From Thecamonas trahens ATCC 50062 (Eukaryota > Apusozoa > Apusomonadida > Apusomonadidae): 43,718 bases of DNA. Each line of letters begins with the position of its first letter. The first letter of the stretch is position 1. The stretch is from positions 1 through 43,718 of the forward strand of contig NW_013657668.1 of the NCBI RefSeq assembly GCF_000142905.1, read 5' to 3'. Shown one piece after another: positions 1 to 9,013 of this stretch. The notes under the pieces are model-generated. The model saw only the letters and a list, made by a program, of their open reading frames with translations, was not told where the DNA came from and made no database searches. A program made the translations under genes and the position numbers.

Positions 1-90
1 CACTCACCGTGCACTATCACCAGTACAAATATCGCCGTCATCCATTCCCATCTTCCTCGGCTCACTTGCGTGTTGACTTGTTTGCCCTAG

Positions 91-162
91 GCGGTTGAGC
101 ACGTCCTCGACCGCCCGACCCCGCACATGCCCCCCACCAACCTCATTACCAGCTATGACTAA
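91..162 (+). CDS. Terminal coding exon of an unidentified upstream gene (partial)
   Basis: A pyrimidine-rich tract ending in CTAG at 87-90 looks like a 3' splice site. It is followed by 23 codons and a TAA (160-162). The reading starts AVEHVLDRPTPHM and ends NLITSYD, with GC-rich third positions like the other genes here. The rest of the gene would lie to the left of the window, and positions 1-90 would be the end of its last intron. I do not recognise the peptide. The acceptor and the codon usage are the only support, so this could be chance. Confidence 0.35.
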   Translation, partial: AVEHVLDRPTPHMPPTNLITSYD

Positions 163-1146
163 TCTGATTTCACTACTATTCTACTACATACACACACTAC
201 GTTCATGCACAATCTCCAATCCACAGCTGCAGTATTCCAGAATCGGAGTTCTGCCGGCTCGGCCCCAGTTGTTGGCCCTGTGTCCCTTCGATGCTGCTGA
301 CCCCTCCTCCGCGGGCCCATCTCCGACCCCCACTCCCCAACCTGTCCACCCACAACCACCACACCAACACCCCACATACTCACTACCCCTGCAAACATAG
401 CCACCCACTTCCCGTTCCCCGATACGTACATCAGCCGACGCCAACCCGTCAACAGCATCGCTGCCGGCCGCCTGCTGCTGACCGCTGACCGCCGCCCGCC
501 GCCGACCGACCACCGCCGGCACCACCGAGAGCAAGCTAGCCATCGACAGGGCATTGGAGGCCATGCATACGGATAGCCACATCATTGGCAATGCCTACCA
601 GTCCACTCTCCAACCCACTTCTCCCCTCCCTCCTCCGGCCTTGCCCATCACAGCCCCCACCGGCCTGCTCATCGCCAGCCGCCCCTGCCGCCGACCACCG
701 AGCCAGACGACGAGGCCCATGGACTGGCCATGGCGTGGAAGAACAAGAGAGGCAAGCACGATCGATAAGCAATACAATGATGGGCTAGAGTGCAGTGGTC
801 TGCCTTGTCTTCCAATCCCATGCCCTCGTCTCCATCGACGTCCATCTCAACCCAATCCATCCCGCCCTCCTCGCCCTTGCCGCCCAAGTACCTGCCTCCG
901 TCATCTCACACATCCCCTGCCCCAACCCTGCGCGTGGTCATCTCTCATCCCACACTGCAGACAGTACAAATATCACCATCATCCGCCACCATCCACTCTC
1001 ACTTGCACAGCCTCGTCGCGAATGCCATTCCGCCAACTTTCGCGCCATTTCTGTGCCAGCCCGCCACCCACCCTTCTCTTCCTCAACGCCCCACCAGCAG
1101 ACGCACACACACCTTCCGGGGCCACATACCCCTTCCTTCTGTTATC
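163..1146. other. Intergenic or leader region upstream of the HDAC gene, with possible short coding pieces
   Basis: This is C- and CT-rich sequence without a clear gene. Two stretches read like protein but lie in different frames. One (about 521-600) reads SKLAIDRALEAMHTDSHI. The other (about 655-768) reads TTEPDDEAHGLAMAWKNK and ends in TAA at 766-768. Only a weak donor (GTCCAC at 601) with an acceptor at 652-653 would join them in phase. Near-repeats of a CAGTACAAATATC segment occur at about 22 and 964. It may hold a small multi-exon gene or leader exons; nothing further can be supported. Confidence 0.25.
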
Positions 1147-2484
1147 ATGTCTTATGTTAATTACTACTACTACATGCATGGCATCACGCCGCCGTCCCCG
1201 TCACCGCCGCCCTCGCCGCCTCTCTCGCTGCTCTCGTCGCCGCCGGCCGCACCGAGTGCCCTGCATGCATCGCTTGGTGTCATCTACGACGACCGCATGC
1301 TTGCCCACGCGCCCAAGTACACCGGCCATCCCGAGCGGCCTGAGCGCTTGACCGCTGTTATGGACCGCCTCCGCGCCGACGCGCTCCTCGACTCGGCTCG
1401 CGTCATGGCCGGCGTCGAAGCCGATGAGGACGACCTTGCGCTCGTCCACTCTCGCGAGCACATTGCCCAGGTCCAGGGTCTCAGCGCACTGCCGCAGCGC
1501 GAGGCCCGGCTCCTCATGCGCAAGCTTGACTCTATTTATTTTAACGAGCTCTCGCCGCTGGCAGCCTCGGTCGCCGCCGGCTCGACTGTCGCCATCACCC
1601 ACGCCGTACTGGCTGGCGAGCTTGATGCTGGCGTTGCCGTCGTTCGTCCGCCTGGCCACCACGCCGAGCCAAGCGAGACCAAGGGCTTTTGTTTCTACAA
1701 CAACGTTGCTGTCGCTGCTGCTGCGGCGCTCAAGTCTGGCGCAGCCTCCCGTGTCCTCATTCTCGACTGGGACGTTCACCATGGCAACGGGACCCAACGC
1801 ATGTTTGAGTACTCTCCCGACGTGCTTTACATCTCGCTTCACCGTTTTGACCACGGCCGCTTCTATCCGGGCACTCGCTACGGAGGACCGACCTCGATTG
1901 GCTTTGGTGCCGGTAAGGGCTACTCGGTCAACATCGGCTGGAATCATCGCGACTTCCGGCCTCGCCCCAAGGCCTTTGTCTTCGACATGAGCCCAGACGC
2001 TCCCGACGCGCCTGCCGAGCCCGACGAACCCGAGACTCCGGCCCACAATACCGCTCCGGGCGATGCGGAGTACATGGCGGCCTTCAGCTCGCTCGTCATG
2101 CCCATTGCCACCGAGTTTGATCCCGATCTCGTCCTCATCTCCGCCGGCTTTGATGCTGCTGTTGGTGATCCGCTCGGCGAGTGCGAGGTCACACCACAAG
2201 GGTATGCGTTTATGGTTCATGCACTCTCATCGCTGCCGTCGGCCAAGGTTGTCATCGCCCTCGAGGGCGGCTACAACCTGGAAGCCATCTCTGTCTCGAT
2301 GTCAGCGTCCGTGTCTGCACTTGTCGACGCTGCTGCGCCCGACGGGCCCGATACCTCGGCCAGCGGGCCGTCCGGCTCGTCGCCACCTCTCCTTGCGCCG
2401 CATCCATCTGCCCTCCGCTCCATCGCCACTGTAGCTGCTGTCCTTGCGCCACACTGGAAGTGCTTGCCGGATCCGTCGTCGTAG
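1147..2484 (+). CDS. Class II histone deacetylase (HDA1/HDAC6-10-like)
   Basis: Zn-dependent deacetylase of the arginase/HDAC fold, removing acetyl groups from histone or other lysines. The domain begins at GVIYDDRMLAHAP and runs almost to the end. Visible active-site motifs are RPPGHHAEP (tandem His), GFCFYNNVAVAA, DWDVHHGNGTQ (Zn ligands Asp and His), SAGFDAA (Zn ligand Asp) and EGGYN (transition-state Tyr side). All are intact, so it should be active. The GFCFYNN and DVHHGNGTQ forms match class II rather than class I. An insertion of about 35 residues rich in Asp, Pro and Glu (about 1960-2070) precedes the AEY helix. Start chosen at ATG 1147; ATG 1174 is equally possible, and upstream leader exons are not excluded. 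Its stop lies 13 nt from the stop of the convergent gene. A single HDAC domain with no ZnF-UBP is visible. Confidence 0.93.
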   Translation: MSYVNYYYYMHGITPPSPSPPPSPPLSLLSSPPAAPSALHASLGVIYDDRMLAHAPKYTGHPERPERLTAVMDRLRADALLDSARVMAGVEADEDDLALVHSREHIAQVQGLSALPQREARLLMRKLDSIYFNELSPLAASVAAGSTVAITHAVLAGELDAGVAVVRPPGHHAEPSETKGFCFYNNVAVAAAAALKSGAASRVLILDWDVHHGNGTQRMFEYSPDVLYISLHRFDHGRFYPGTRYGGPTSIGFGAGKGYSVNIGWNHRDFRPRPKAFVFDMSPDAPDAPAEPDEPETPAHNTAPGDAEYMAAFSSLVMPIATEFDPDLVLISAGFDAAVGDPLGECEVTPQGYAFMVHALSSLPSAKVVIALEGGYNLEAISVSMSASVSALVDAAAPDGPDTSASGPSGSSPPLLAPHPSALRSIATVAAVLAPHWKCLPDPSS

Positions 2485-2497
2485 CTGTAGCCGCTGC

Positions 2498-3889
2498 TCA
2501 CGCCTCGATCAACTTGTTATACTGCTCAAGCGCGTACACCACGGCGTCGAGCGTGTCGCAGAGGTGGACAACGGTCTCGGCCACCTTGCCGGGCCCGGTC
2601 GTCATCATCAGCATCTCAAATGCGGCTGCAGCCTCGTTCGCAAACACCTGCGCCCGCACCGAGTACACCGGAAGGTCAAACTCGAGGAACTCGGCCGGCT
2701 CCGCCAGCTCGTTGTTGATGTTGTTGATGAGCTCGCCGAGCGTCCGCATGGCGAACATGTCCAGCTCCTCCTTCGACTTGCGGCACGCCTTGGCCACACG
2801 CCGGCCGGCATACACCGCAGCTTCGGCAGACTCGACAAGCGCCACAAGGATCTCCTTGCGCTTGCGGAGATCCTCGAGGTCGCCGCGCGTCACTTCCTCG
2901 TCAAACTCGTCCTCGTCCTCGGTCGACGACGACGACGATTCACCCGCGTCCTCACGCGCCTGCTTCTGCACAGACGACAGGATCGCGTCGGCAATCGCAC
3001 CAGCGAGCGCCGACTGGCGCTTCGGCGACCGCAGGTCACCAGCGTCGTCCGACCCACGCCGCCGCTTGCGCGTCCGCCGCCCGGAAGCCGCAGCCGCAAC
3101 ATCCTCGGCCTCGCGCGCCGCCGCGTGCTCAAGCAGCAGCCCCTCAATCTCCTCCGAGTCGACATCCGACCCGACCTCAATCTCGATCACGCCCGACTCC
3201 GACTCCGAGTCGGTCTCATCATCGTCTGTCGACTCGCCCTCCACAGCCACAAGGTTGCCGGCCGCCACCTGCTCCTCCAGGAACGCGTTGAGCTCGTCCT
3301 CGTCCACATCCGACCCGATCTCGATGGTCACAAGCTCCTGCTCGCCGTCATCCGACTCATCGTCCGACTCGGACGACTCGCCCTCCATCGCAATGAGGTT
3401 GCCGGTCGCAGCCTGCTGCTCGAGGAACTCGCGGAGGTCGTCCTCGTCGACGTCCGACCCGATCTCAATCTCCACAATCTCGCCGTCGTGCTCGTGGTCG
3501 TCCGAGTCCGAGCTTGACTCATCCTCGTCCGACTCGGAATCAATGCGCTCGACAGCCACCACGTTGCCGACCGCCGCCTGCTGCTCGATGTAGTCACGCA
3601 CGTCGTCAGAGTCAACGTCCGAGCCGAGGTCAATCTCCACAACCTCGTCGTCCTCATCCGAGTCCGACGCGCTGCCCGAGCCCGACACCGGCTCCACATC
3701 AATAATGTCCTCCTCGTTCAGCTCCTCAGAGCCGCCCGCCTCAGAGTCGGCGTCCGACGCCACCGCGTACAGCACAGGCTCGTCCGAGTCGAGCACCACA
3801 AGCCGTTCCGAGACCGATGACGTCGACGAGTCCGACGACGAGCCCGACTGCGGGACAATCACAACATGCGAAGAACGGTGGGGAGACAT
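2498..3889 (-). CDS. Acidic nuclear protein with four tandem SIM-like repeats
   Basis: Predicted protein of 463 aa, not recognised as a named family. Residues 83-115, 137-170, 186-219 and 234-262 are four diverged copies of one unit. Each has a hydrophobic strand (VVEIDL, IVEIEI, LVTIEI, VIEIEV), then GSDVD plus acidic residues, then a short amphipathic stretch such as LREFLEQQAA and usually GNLVAVEG. A hydrophobic tetrad followed by acidic/Ser residues is the form of a SUMO-interaction motif. Asp/Glu/Ser linkers separate the copies. A basic cluster RRTRKRRR (271-278) could be a nuclear signal. The C-terminal 130 residues (about 335-463) are helical and ordered-looking, with no known domain. 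Start chosen at ATG 3889 (MSPHRSSHVV); the frame stays open upstream but becomes low-complexity. Convergent with the HDAC gene, so their 3' UTRs must overlap. Confidence 0.82.
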   Translation of the reverse strand: MSPHRSSHVVIVPQSGSSSDSSTSSVSERLVVLDSDEPVLYAVASDADSEAGGSEELNEEDIIDVEPVSGSGSASDSDEDDEVVEIDLGSDVDSDDVRDYIEQQAAVGNVVAVERIDSESDEDESSSDSDDHEHDGEIVEIEIGSDVDEDDLREFLEQQAATGNLIAMEGESSESDDESDDGEQELVTIEIGSDVDEDELNAFLEEQVAAGNLVAVEGESTDDDETDSESESGVIEIEVGSDVDSEEIEGLLLEHAAAREAEDVAAAASGRRTRKRRRGSDDAGDLRSPKRQSALAGAIADAILSSVQKQAREDAGESSSSSTEDEDEFDEEVTRGDLEDLRKRKEILVALVESAEAAVYAGRRVAKACRKSKEELDMFAMRTLGELINNINNELAEPAEFLEFDLPVYSVRAQVFANEAAAAFEMLMMTTGPGKVAETVVHLCDTLDAVVYALEQYNKLIEA

Positions 3890-3979
3890 GGTTGAAGGGT
3901 AACTAGCTACGACTTGCTTGACAAACAGCGTGGGAAAGTTGGGTGTCGGCTGGTCTGCTGTCGTGGCCAACAGTGCACA

Positions 3980-3989
3980 GGGGGGGGGG
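3980..3989. repeat. G10 homopolymer
   Basis: Ten consecutive G just upstream of the acidic-protein start codon. It is one of several C/G runs confined to non-coding sequence in this window. Confidence 0.9.
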
Positions 3990-4141
3990 AGGAGCCGAGC
4001 TGCGGATGGATGGATGAGGATGGATGGATGCAATGCGACTCGGTCGCCCAAGCCAAACTTTCACTTTCGCCCAACTGACGGGACGATGACGACGTTGGCT
4101 GGTTGGTGGCCCGGCCCGAGTCCGCTGTCGCTGCCGAGCAG

Positions 4142-6760
4142 CTAGTCTCCCGACGGCCGCGACGACGGCAGCGGCGGCGGCGGTGGCATGACAATCGGCG
4201 GCAAATGGCTCGGCGGCCCGCCGCTCCCGCTGCCAGGCCCATGGCCGCCTACGTGCTGGCTCGGCAGCACGTGGCTCGACGGCGGATGCATGCTGCCAGA
4301 CATCAGGCGCGAGGAGAACGGCATCACCTGCGAGGACATGGCCTCGGACGGCGGCGCCGGGACCGGTCCGGATCCCTTCTCGCTCTTGCGCTTGCTCCGC
4401 ATCGGCCGCAGGAACGGGTCCGAGACGAGCGTAAGCACGTCGGGCCGCGCATGCTGCGAGTACTCGAGGCAGCGCTTGATGAACGCCTTGGCCTCCTCAG
4501 AGACCTGCGGCTTGGACGGGAAGACAACCTGCCGCGCGTTGATGATCACATTGTCCTTCAGCAGGTTCTTCTGCGAGAGGTCGTTGCCAAACGGCTTGCG
4601 CCCATACAGCATCTGGAAGAGGAGGACGCCCACCGACCACACGTCGACCTTGGACGAGATTGTCGGTGGGGACGGTCCCACCACAAAGCACTCGGGTGGG
4701 AGGTACCAGTACGTCCCGGCGCCCTGCGAGGTCAGCTCCATGTTCGACGCCTCAGACTCCATGATCTTGGAAAGGCCAAAGTCGGTCACCTTGGCCATGC
4801 CAAACTTGTCAAACAGAATGTTCGCAGGCTTGAGGTCGTAGTGGATGACCGGCCGCTCCAGCCGGTTAATGTACGTGAGAGCAGACATGATCTGCGCCGT
4901 AATCGACCTCGCCGCCCGCTCCGGCAGCTTCTTCCGCTGCTTGAGCACTTCGTCGAGGTCCGAGCCCTCGCAGTACTCGAGGACCGTGCAGAACGAGTTG
5001 CGGTCGATCTCAAAGACGTCAAAGAGCGAGACAATGTTGGGGTGGCCCAGGTTGTGGTGGATCTGGTACTCGCGGATGGCGTGCCGCGTGTAGTTGGACT
5101 TTTTCTCATCCGACCAGTGGCCCGAGAGCTGGTGAATCTTGCATGCCACGTACCGCAGCTCCTCGAGGTCAAACGCTTTGTACACTTCCGAGAACCCGCC
5201 CTTGCCGAGCAAGTTGAGCAGCATGTACCGCGAGTTGAGAATCTGCTGCTGGTTGAACGGCGAGTTGTCCTCGTCGTGCGCTCGCCGCAGATCGCGGATG
5301 AGCACGTGCTTTTCGGCCTCGAGCCGCTCGCGTGCGTGGAACAGCTCTCCCTCCTCCTTCTTGGCCTTTTGCAGCTCGAGCCGGAGCACCTCCTCGTAGT
5401 GCACCACAGACTCGGAGCTCACCAGCGTCCCCGCCGGGAACGCATCCGACGACGTCTCGTCCTGCACAAGCACCTGCGTCCCGCCACCGATCCCCCCAAG
5501 CGCCATCGGCTTCAGCTCCACCACCGGCGGCGACTTGACTCCGCCGGGCACAGACGATGCCCCGGTCGAGAGCTTGCTCTTGTGCTTGAGCTTCGACAGC
5601 TTCTTGCGTTCCTTCTCCAGCGCCTCCTTGCGCGCACCGAGCCGAGCAAGCTTCATCTGCAGCTCCAAAAACTCGAGCCCGTCCTGCCACACCTCCACCA
5701 CCTGGTGCCCGTGCCGCTCGCGCGTGATGTATCCCAGCCGCGCCTGCGCCTGCTTCAGCCGCCGCCGCTCCTCAAACATCGCCGTCCGCGTCTGCTCCAC
5801 AAGCATGTCGATCAGCAGCGACGTCATTCGCGACGTCCGCGACTTGTACCGCGACTCAAACTCGTTTCGCTGCTGCACAACGTGCGAGAGCTGCATTTCA
5901 AGCTCGGAAATCCGGGCGCTCGCTGCCGCTGCCGCGGCGCTCGCCGCCGCAGTCTCGGCCTCGGTCGGCTCGCGCGAGCCCGAAACAGACGTCGACCGCA
6001 GCCGCTGCCGCTTCGACATCCGCTCGTCCTCCTCGGGCGGGACAGAGCCCGACGACGACGGCGAGCCGCCGCGCCCATTCGACCGCGACCGCTTGCGCGA
6101 GCCCGCTCCCTTGGACCCTGAACTCCGTCCGGGTGACGACGGCGACGCCTCGTTCGGCTGCGCCGCCGCCTGCGCTTTCTCGATCCGAGAAAATCTCTGC
6201 CGAATCTGCTTTGCAGACCGGTTGAGCTGCTTCTCGCTGACAATCCGCTCCCAGTCCTTGCCGAAATCGCGGACGCCAGCCACAATCGCCCAGTCCTCCT
6301 CTTTGGAAAACCGCTTGCCGCGCGACTTGATCGCGCTTGCGCTTGCGCTCGTGTTCGACCCGCTCAGCAGCAGCGGGTGCGTCATCGGGTTCGCCGCAGA
6401 CGGGTGCGTCACACGCGGCCCGCCGGGCTTCTCGGGCTCGCCAAACGATGCCCCGCCTGGCCCGGCCACAGGATACCGCAGCTGCTGCAGCGCAAGCGGA
6501 ACAGCCCCGCCGCCGGGCAAAGACGGTGGCCGCACCCCGCCGCTGGCCCGCACCGGCGACGACGACGCCGCAGCCGCTTCCGCTGCAGACACCGACTCGG
6601 CCGACGCCACACGCGGCACAAGGTCCATCATGCCCGACGAAATGGGCTTGCCCTGCATCCGCGCCTCAAGTAGACTCCGACGGTGGTCCGTTAGCCCGTG
6701 CGAGCTGCTCGCCACAGGCCCTCTGCTCAGCCCACGCGTGTCCGACGACTGCTGAGCCAT
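4142..6760 (-). CDS. TLK: Tousled-like Ser/Thr kinase with N-terminal Myb/SANT domain
   Basis: Predicted protein of 872 aa. The C-terminal kinase domain (about 510-785) is diagnostic for Tousled-like kinases: RYMLLNLLGKGGFSEVYKAF, Lys541 in VACKIHQL, the CTVLEYCEGSDLD hinge, HYDLKPANILF with Asp642, and DFGLSKIM with Asp660. All catalytic residues are present. Known TLKs phosphorylate the histone chaperone ASF1 in the nucleus during S phase. Coiled-coil segments precede the kinase (about 282-345, 362-395 and 455-495), as in the family. Unusual is residues 147-195, KRFSKEEDWAIVAGVRDFG and following, which fits a Myb/SANT repeat with Trp157, Trp170 and Phe190 as core aromatics (a Phe at 151 replaces the usual first Trp). 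An RKRSRSNGR nuclear signal lies near 222. The tail after 790 is Pro/Ser/His-rich. One uninterrupted frame from ATG 6760. Confidence 0.96.
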   Translation of the reverse strand: MAQQSSDTRGLSRGPVASSSHGLTDHRRSLLEARMQGKPISSGMMDLVPRVASAESVSAAEAAAASSSPVRASGGVRPPSLPGGGAVPLALQQLRYPVAGPGGASFGEPEKPGGPRVTHPSAANPMTHPLLLSGSNTSASASAIKSRGKRFSKEEDWAIVAGVRDFGKDWERIVSEKQLNRSAKQIRQRFSRIEKAQAAAQPNEASPSSPGRSSGSKGAGSRKRSRSNGRGGSPSSSGSVPPEEDERMSKRQRLRSTSVSGSREPTEAETAAASAAAAAASARISELEMQLSHVVQQRNEFESRYKSRTSRMTSLLIDMLVEQTRTAMFEERRRLKQAQARLGYITRERHGHQVVEVWQDGLEFLELQMKLARLGARKEALEKERKKLSKLKHKSKLSTGASSVPGGVKSPPVVELKPMALGGIGGGTQVLVQDETSSDAFPAGTLVSSESVVHYEEVLRLELQKAKKEEGELFHARERLEAEKHVLIRDLRRAHDEDNSPFNQQQILNSRYMLLNLLGKGGFSEVYKAFDLEELRYVACKIHQLSGHWSDEKKSNYTRHAIREYQIHHNLGHPNIVSLFDVFEIDRNSFCTVLEYCEGSDLDEVLKQRKKLPERAARSITAQIMSALTYINRLERPVIHYDLKPANILFDKFGMAKVTDFGLSKIMESEASNMELTSQGAGTYWYLPPECFVVGPSPPTISSKVDVWSVGVLLFQMLYGRKPFGNDLSQKNLLKDNVIINARQVVFPSKPQVSEEAKAFIKRCLEYSQHARPDVLTLVSDPFLRPMRSKRKSEKGSGPVPAPPSEAMSSQVMPFSSRLMSGSMHPPSSHVLPSQHVGGHGPGSGSGGPPSHLPPIVMPPPPPLPSSRPSGD

Positions 6761-7462
6761 GTTGAAAATCGTCGAAACTCGTCAACCTTGCCCTCCTCCG
6801 CCGCTCTCAAGACGCCTGCTGTCGCCCTCTGCTGATCACACACGCACGCTACCTGAACCCGTTCTGCTCTTGCAGTCCTCAAAGGCTACTACTCCTGCAA
6901 CCACTGCTCTGCTTCCCGCTACACGCCGGGAGGAACGTCAAGTGATGTCCAAACTTTCCCCCCTTCCTCGCCCCTCTCCCAATCACTCGGAATGAACTAT
7001 GCAATCGTCCAAACGTGTTTTGTGTGACGACGGCAATTACGCCAACAGGCGTCCCGATCTCCACACCGCCATCTTGCTCACTCGATGCTCCATCAGCGCC
7101 TCCTCTACTCTAATATCTTCTGATCATAGCCCCTACATTTGCCTTCCCTTCTCCGACCCTCCTGCTTGCCTCCTCCCTCCCCCCTCCGGCTTCTCCCCGA
7201 GTGTGCCCTGGTCTGGTTTCTCGCTCAATGGGGTGATGTGTTTTCTTTCTCTGGAAATGCCCTCGCCCGCTGGGCACCTCGGCGTCTTGCGCCTCGCTCC
7301 TACGACGAGGCACATTGTCTTGCCGTCTGCACGCCGAGACACATGGACGTCTTGGCGGATCGCAAGACGGGGGAGCCTGACGGCAACATCGCCGCCGGCG
7401 ATGGCGGCAAGCTCGGCTAGCGCGCCACGTGCAAAGTGGTTGGTTGGATAGCTACCGACCAG
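6761..7462. other. Intergenic region between TLK and the Tom22-like gene; possible 3' exon on +
   Basis: The left part is the TLK promoter, containing CCTTGCCC at 6786-6793. On the + strand a GC-rich open stretch ends in TAG at 7418-7420, reading SYDEAHCLAVCTPRHMDVLA and ending AAGDGGKLG. It would stop 42 nt before the convergent Tom22-like stop, which is the usual spacing here. No start, splice sites or family could be fixed, so no gene is called. Confidence 0.25.
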
Positions 7463-7891
7463 CTACGCCATCGGCTGCTGCGGCGGCGCCATTGAGCCGT
7501 TCATCATAGCAAATGCCGTCTGACGCTCGAGCTCGATGGCGAGCGGGACGACGGCCACTACAAACGACGAGCCCACAATCCATGCGTAGCGCCCAAGCTG
7601 GAGCGCAGCGACCTTCGAGTGCTTCCAGATCCACTGCGACCACTCCTGGAGCGGCGTCTGCTCAACAGTAAGCTGCTTGGCTACTCCATTGTCGCCGCAA
7701 TGGCTCCCTAGGTAAGTCCTGCGCCCCTGTGCCTGCGCTACAGTACCCCCTTTGCGTCTCCGCCTTGATCCCCTCCGTCGCACGACCCGCCAGCCGCACA
7801 CAACCGCACATGGACCCTAACACACCCTCGCCCTCGCTCCATAGAGGGCCACGCCTCCCCACGCCCTCCCGCTTCACGTACTCTCAGACAT
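7463..7891 (-). CDS. TOM22: Tom22/Tom9-like mitochondrial import receptor subunit (two exons)
   Basis: A small tail-anchored protein of the TOM complex, which accepts preproteins at the mitochondrial outer membrane. The main exon encodes TPLQEWSQWIWKHSKVAALQ, then LGRYAWIVGSSFVVAVVPLA and IELERQ. The WIVGxSFxxxVVPLxIExxR pattern is characteristic of Tom22 and plant Tom9: an amphipathic approach, one membrane helix with a central Pro, and a short tail. Exon 1 is only ATG TCT GAG A (7882-7891), followed by the donor GTACGT. The best in-phase acceptor is CTAG at 7708-7709 (intron 7708-7881), and GTAG at 7681-7682 also fits the phase. The product is about 70-80 aa, short like Tom9 and lacking a long acidic cytosolic domain. 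The splice choice and the exact N-terminus are inferred. Confidence 0.72.
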
Positions 7892-8383
7892 GGTGAGTGG
7901 TGGAATCAAGTGTATCGCCTCTCCTGCGACTGTCCTCCGCCCCCCCCCTCCCCCGTTTGCCGCCTCTCGCCGGCACTTGTCCGATGACGCGCCGCCAGCC
8001 GCCCATCATCATCACGCCATCCCCTCCATGCGCCCCCATCACCACCACTTCCGTCACTGCAATGCAACCAACCTTGCCACATGTGTGCGGCTTCGTCCGA
8101 ACTTCTCTCGCTTCTCTCCCAAACTGCTCTGATCGGCGCACCGTAGCCCTTGACCGTCCCGATCCTACCTCATACCTGACCCCAGTGCCCGCTCCCGCCC
8201 GCAACCATCTGCTCCCGCTCCATCCGCGCCATACTCATGCCGCTTCCCTCTCTGGTGCCTTGTATTGCCAAATCGCTTGCCTGCTGTCCTGCTGAGAAGC
8301 ATAGCTGCACAAGCCACCCGTCACGAGTTTTGCCCGCCCACCCTGCCACCACCACCTCTCCCACACACCCATACTTGTAGACC
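7892..8383. promoter_or_regulatory. Divergent promoter region between Tom22-like and EF-hand genes
   Basis: Pyrimidine-rich sequence of 492 nt between two divergent start codons. It includes CCCC runs near 7939 and several CATCACCA-like stretches. No conserved coding frame, TATA box or tandem repeat is evident. Confidence 0.4.
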
Positions 8384-8910
8384 ATGAGCAGTCCCGCCGA
8401 CTTCATCATTCTCTCTGACGAGACCGTCACCATGCTTCGGGAGCTCTTCTCTGCTCTCGACCAGGACGGCGACGCGGTCCTTACCGCCAACGACTTTTCC
8501 TCGCCTTTCAATGGCCGTGTACGTTACCTGCTCAAGGTTGCGCTGGTGAGGAGGGGCAGGCGAAATGGAAAAAACCGCGACTCACCTTCCCCCCTCTCTG
8601 CCCCCTCACCCTCTTCCCCCCCCCCCTTCCTCCCCTCCCACCCCTGCACATCCGCACTTTACAGATGAACGATGTTGGTCGGCAGAAGTTCATCATGCTC
8701 CTCGAGAACTTTGACCAGGACGGCGACGATTGCATCGAGTTCCCTGAGTTTATCTACGGCTTCAAGGCCATGGCTGCAAACACCGCCGCCCCCACCCTTC
8801 TTGGCGTCGAGGGCCTCACCTACGGCGAGATCATCGCCAAGCTCCAGATCGCTGCCAATGAGCTCATCTTTGAGTTTGCCCAAGAGCTCTTCCAGGCCAT
8901 CTCGTCCTAA
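8384..8910 (+). CDS. Small two-EF-hand calcium-binding protein (two exons)
   Basis: Predicted 126 aa. Exon 1 is 8384-8518 and exon 2 is 8665-8910. The intron (8519-8664, 146 nt) starts GTACGT, ends TTTACAG and joins codons in phase 0. Two loops have the DxDGD form: DQDGDAVLTAND, preceded by the helix LRELFSAL, and DQDGDDCIEFPE, followed by FIYGF. The second has a canonical Glu at position 12. The first ends in Asp, which may lower Ca2+ affinity or favour Mg2+. The C-terminal helices (LTYGEIIAKLQIAANELIFE) resemble the tail of calmodulin-like modules but carry no further loop. The partner is unknown. A divergent promoter separates it from the Tom22-like gene, and the next gene starts 104 nt downstream. 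Confidence 0.88.
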
Positions 8911-9013
8911 ACCGCACACCACCCGTAGCCCGCCCCTTTCCCCCCCCTCCCCTCTCGCACCCCTCACACCCCACTCCCACCCAGGAACCCCTCACACGCA
9001 CACGCACACATAC

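Noticed and set aside
790-1146. Extending the HDAC N-terminus upstream to position 790 in the open frame
   Set aside because: The added sequence is low-complexity Ser/Pro/His translated from CT-rich leader DNA and has no family similarity.
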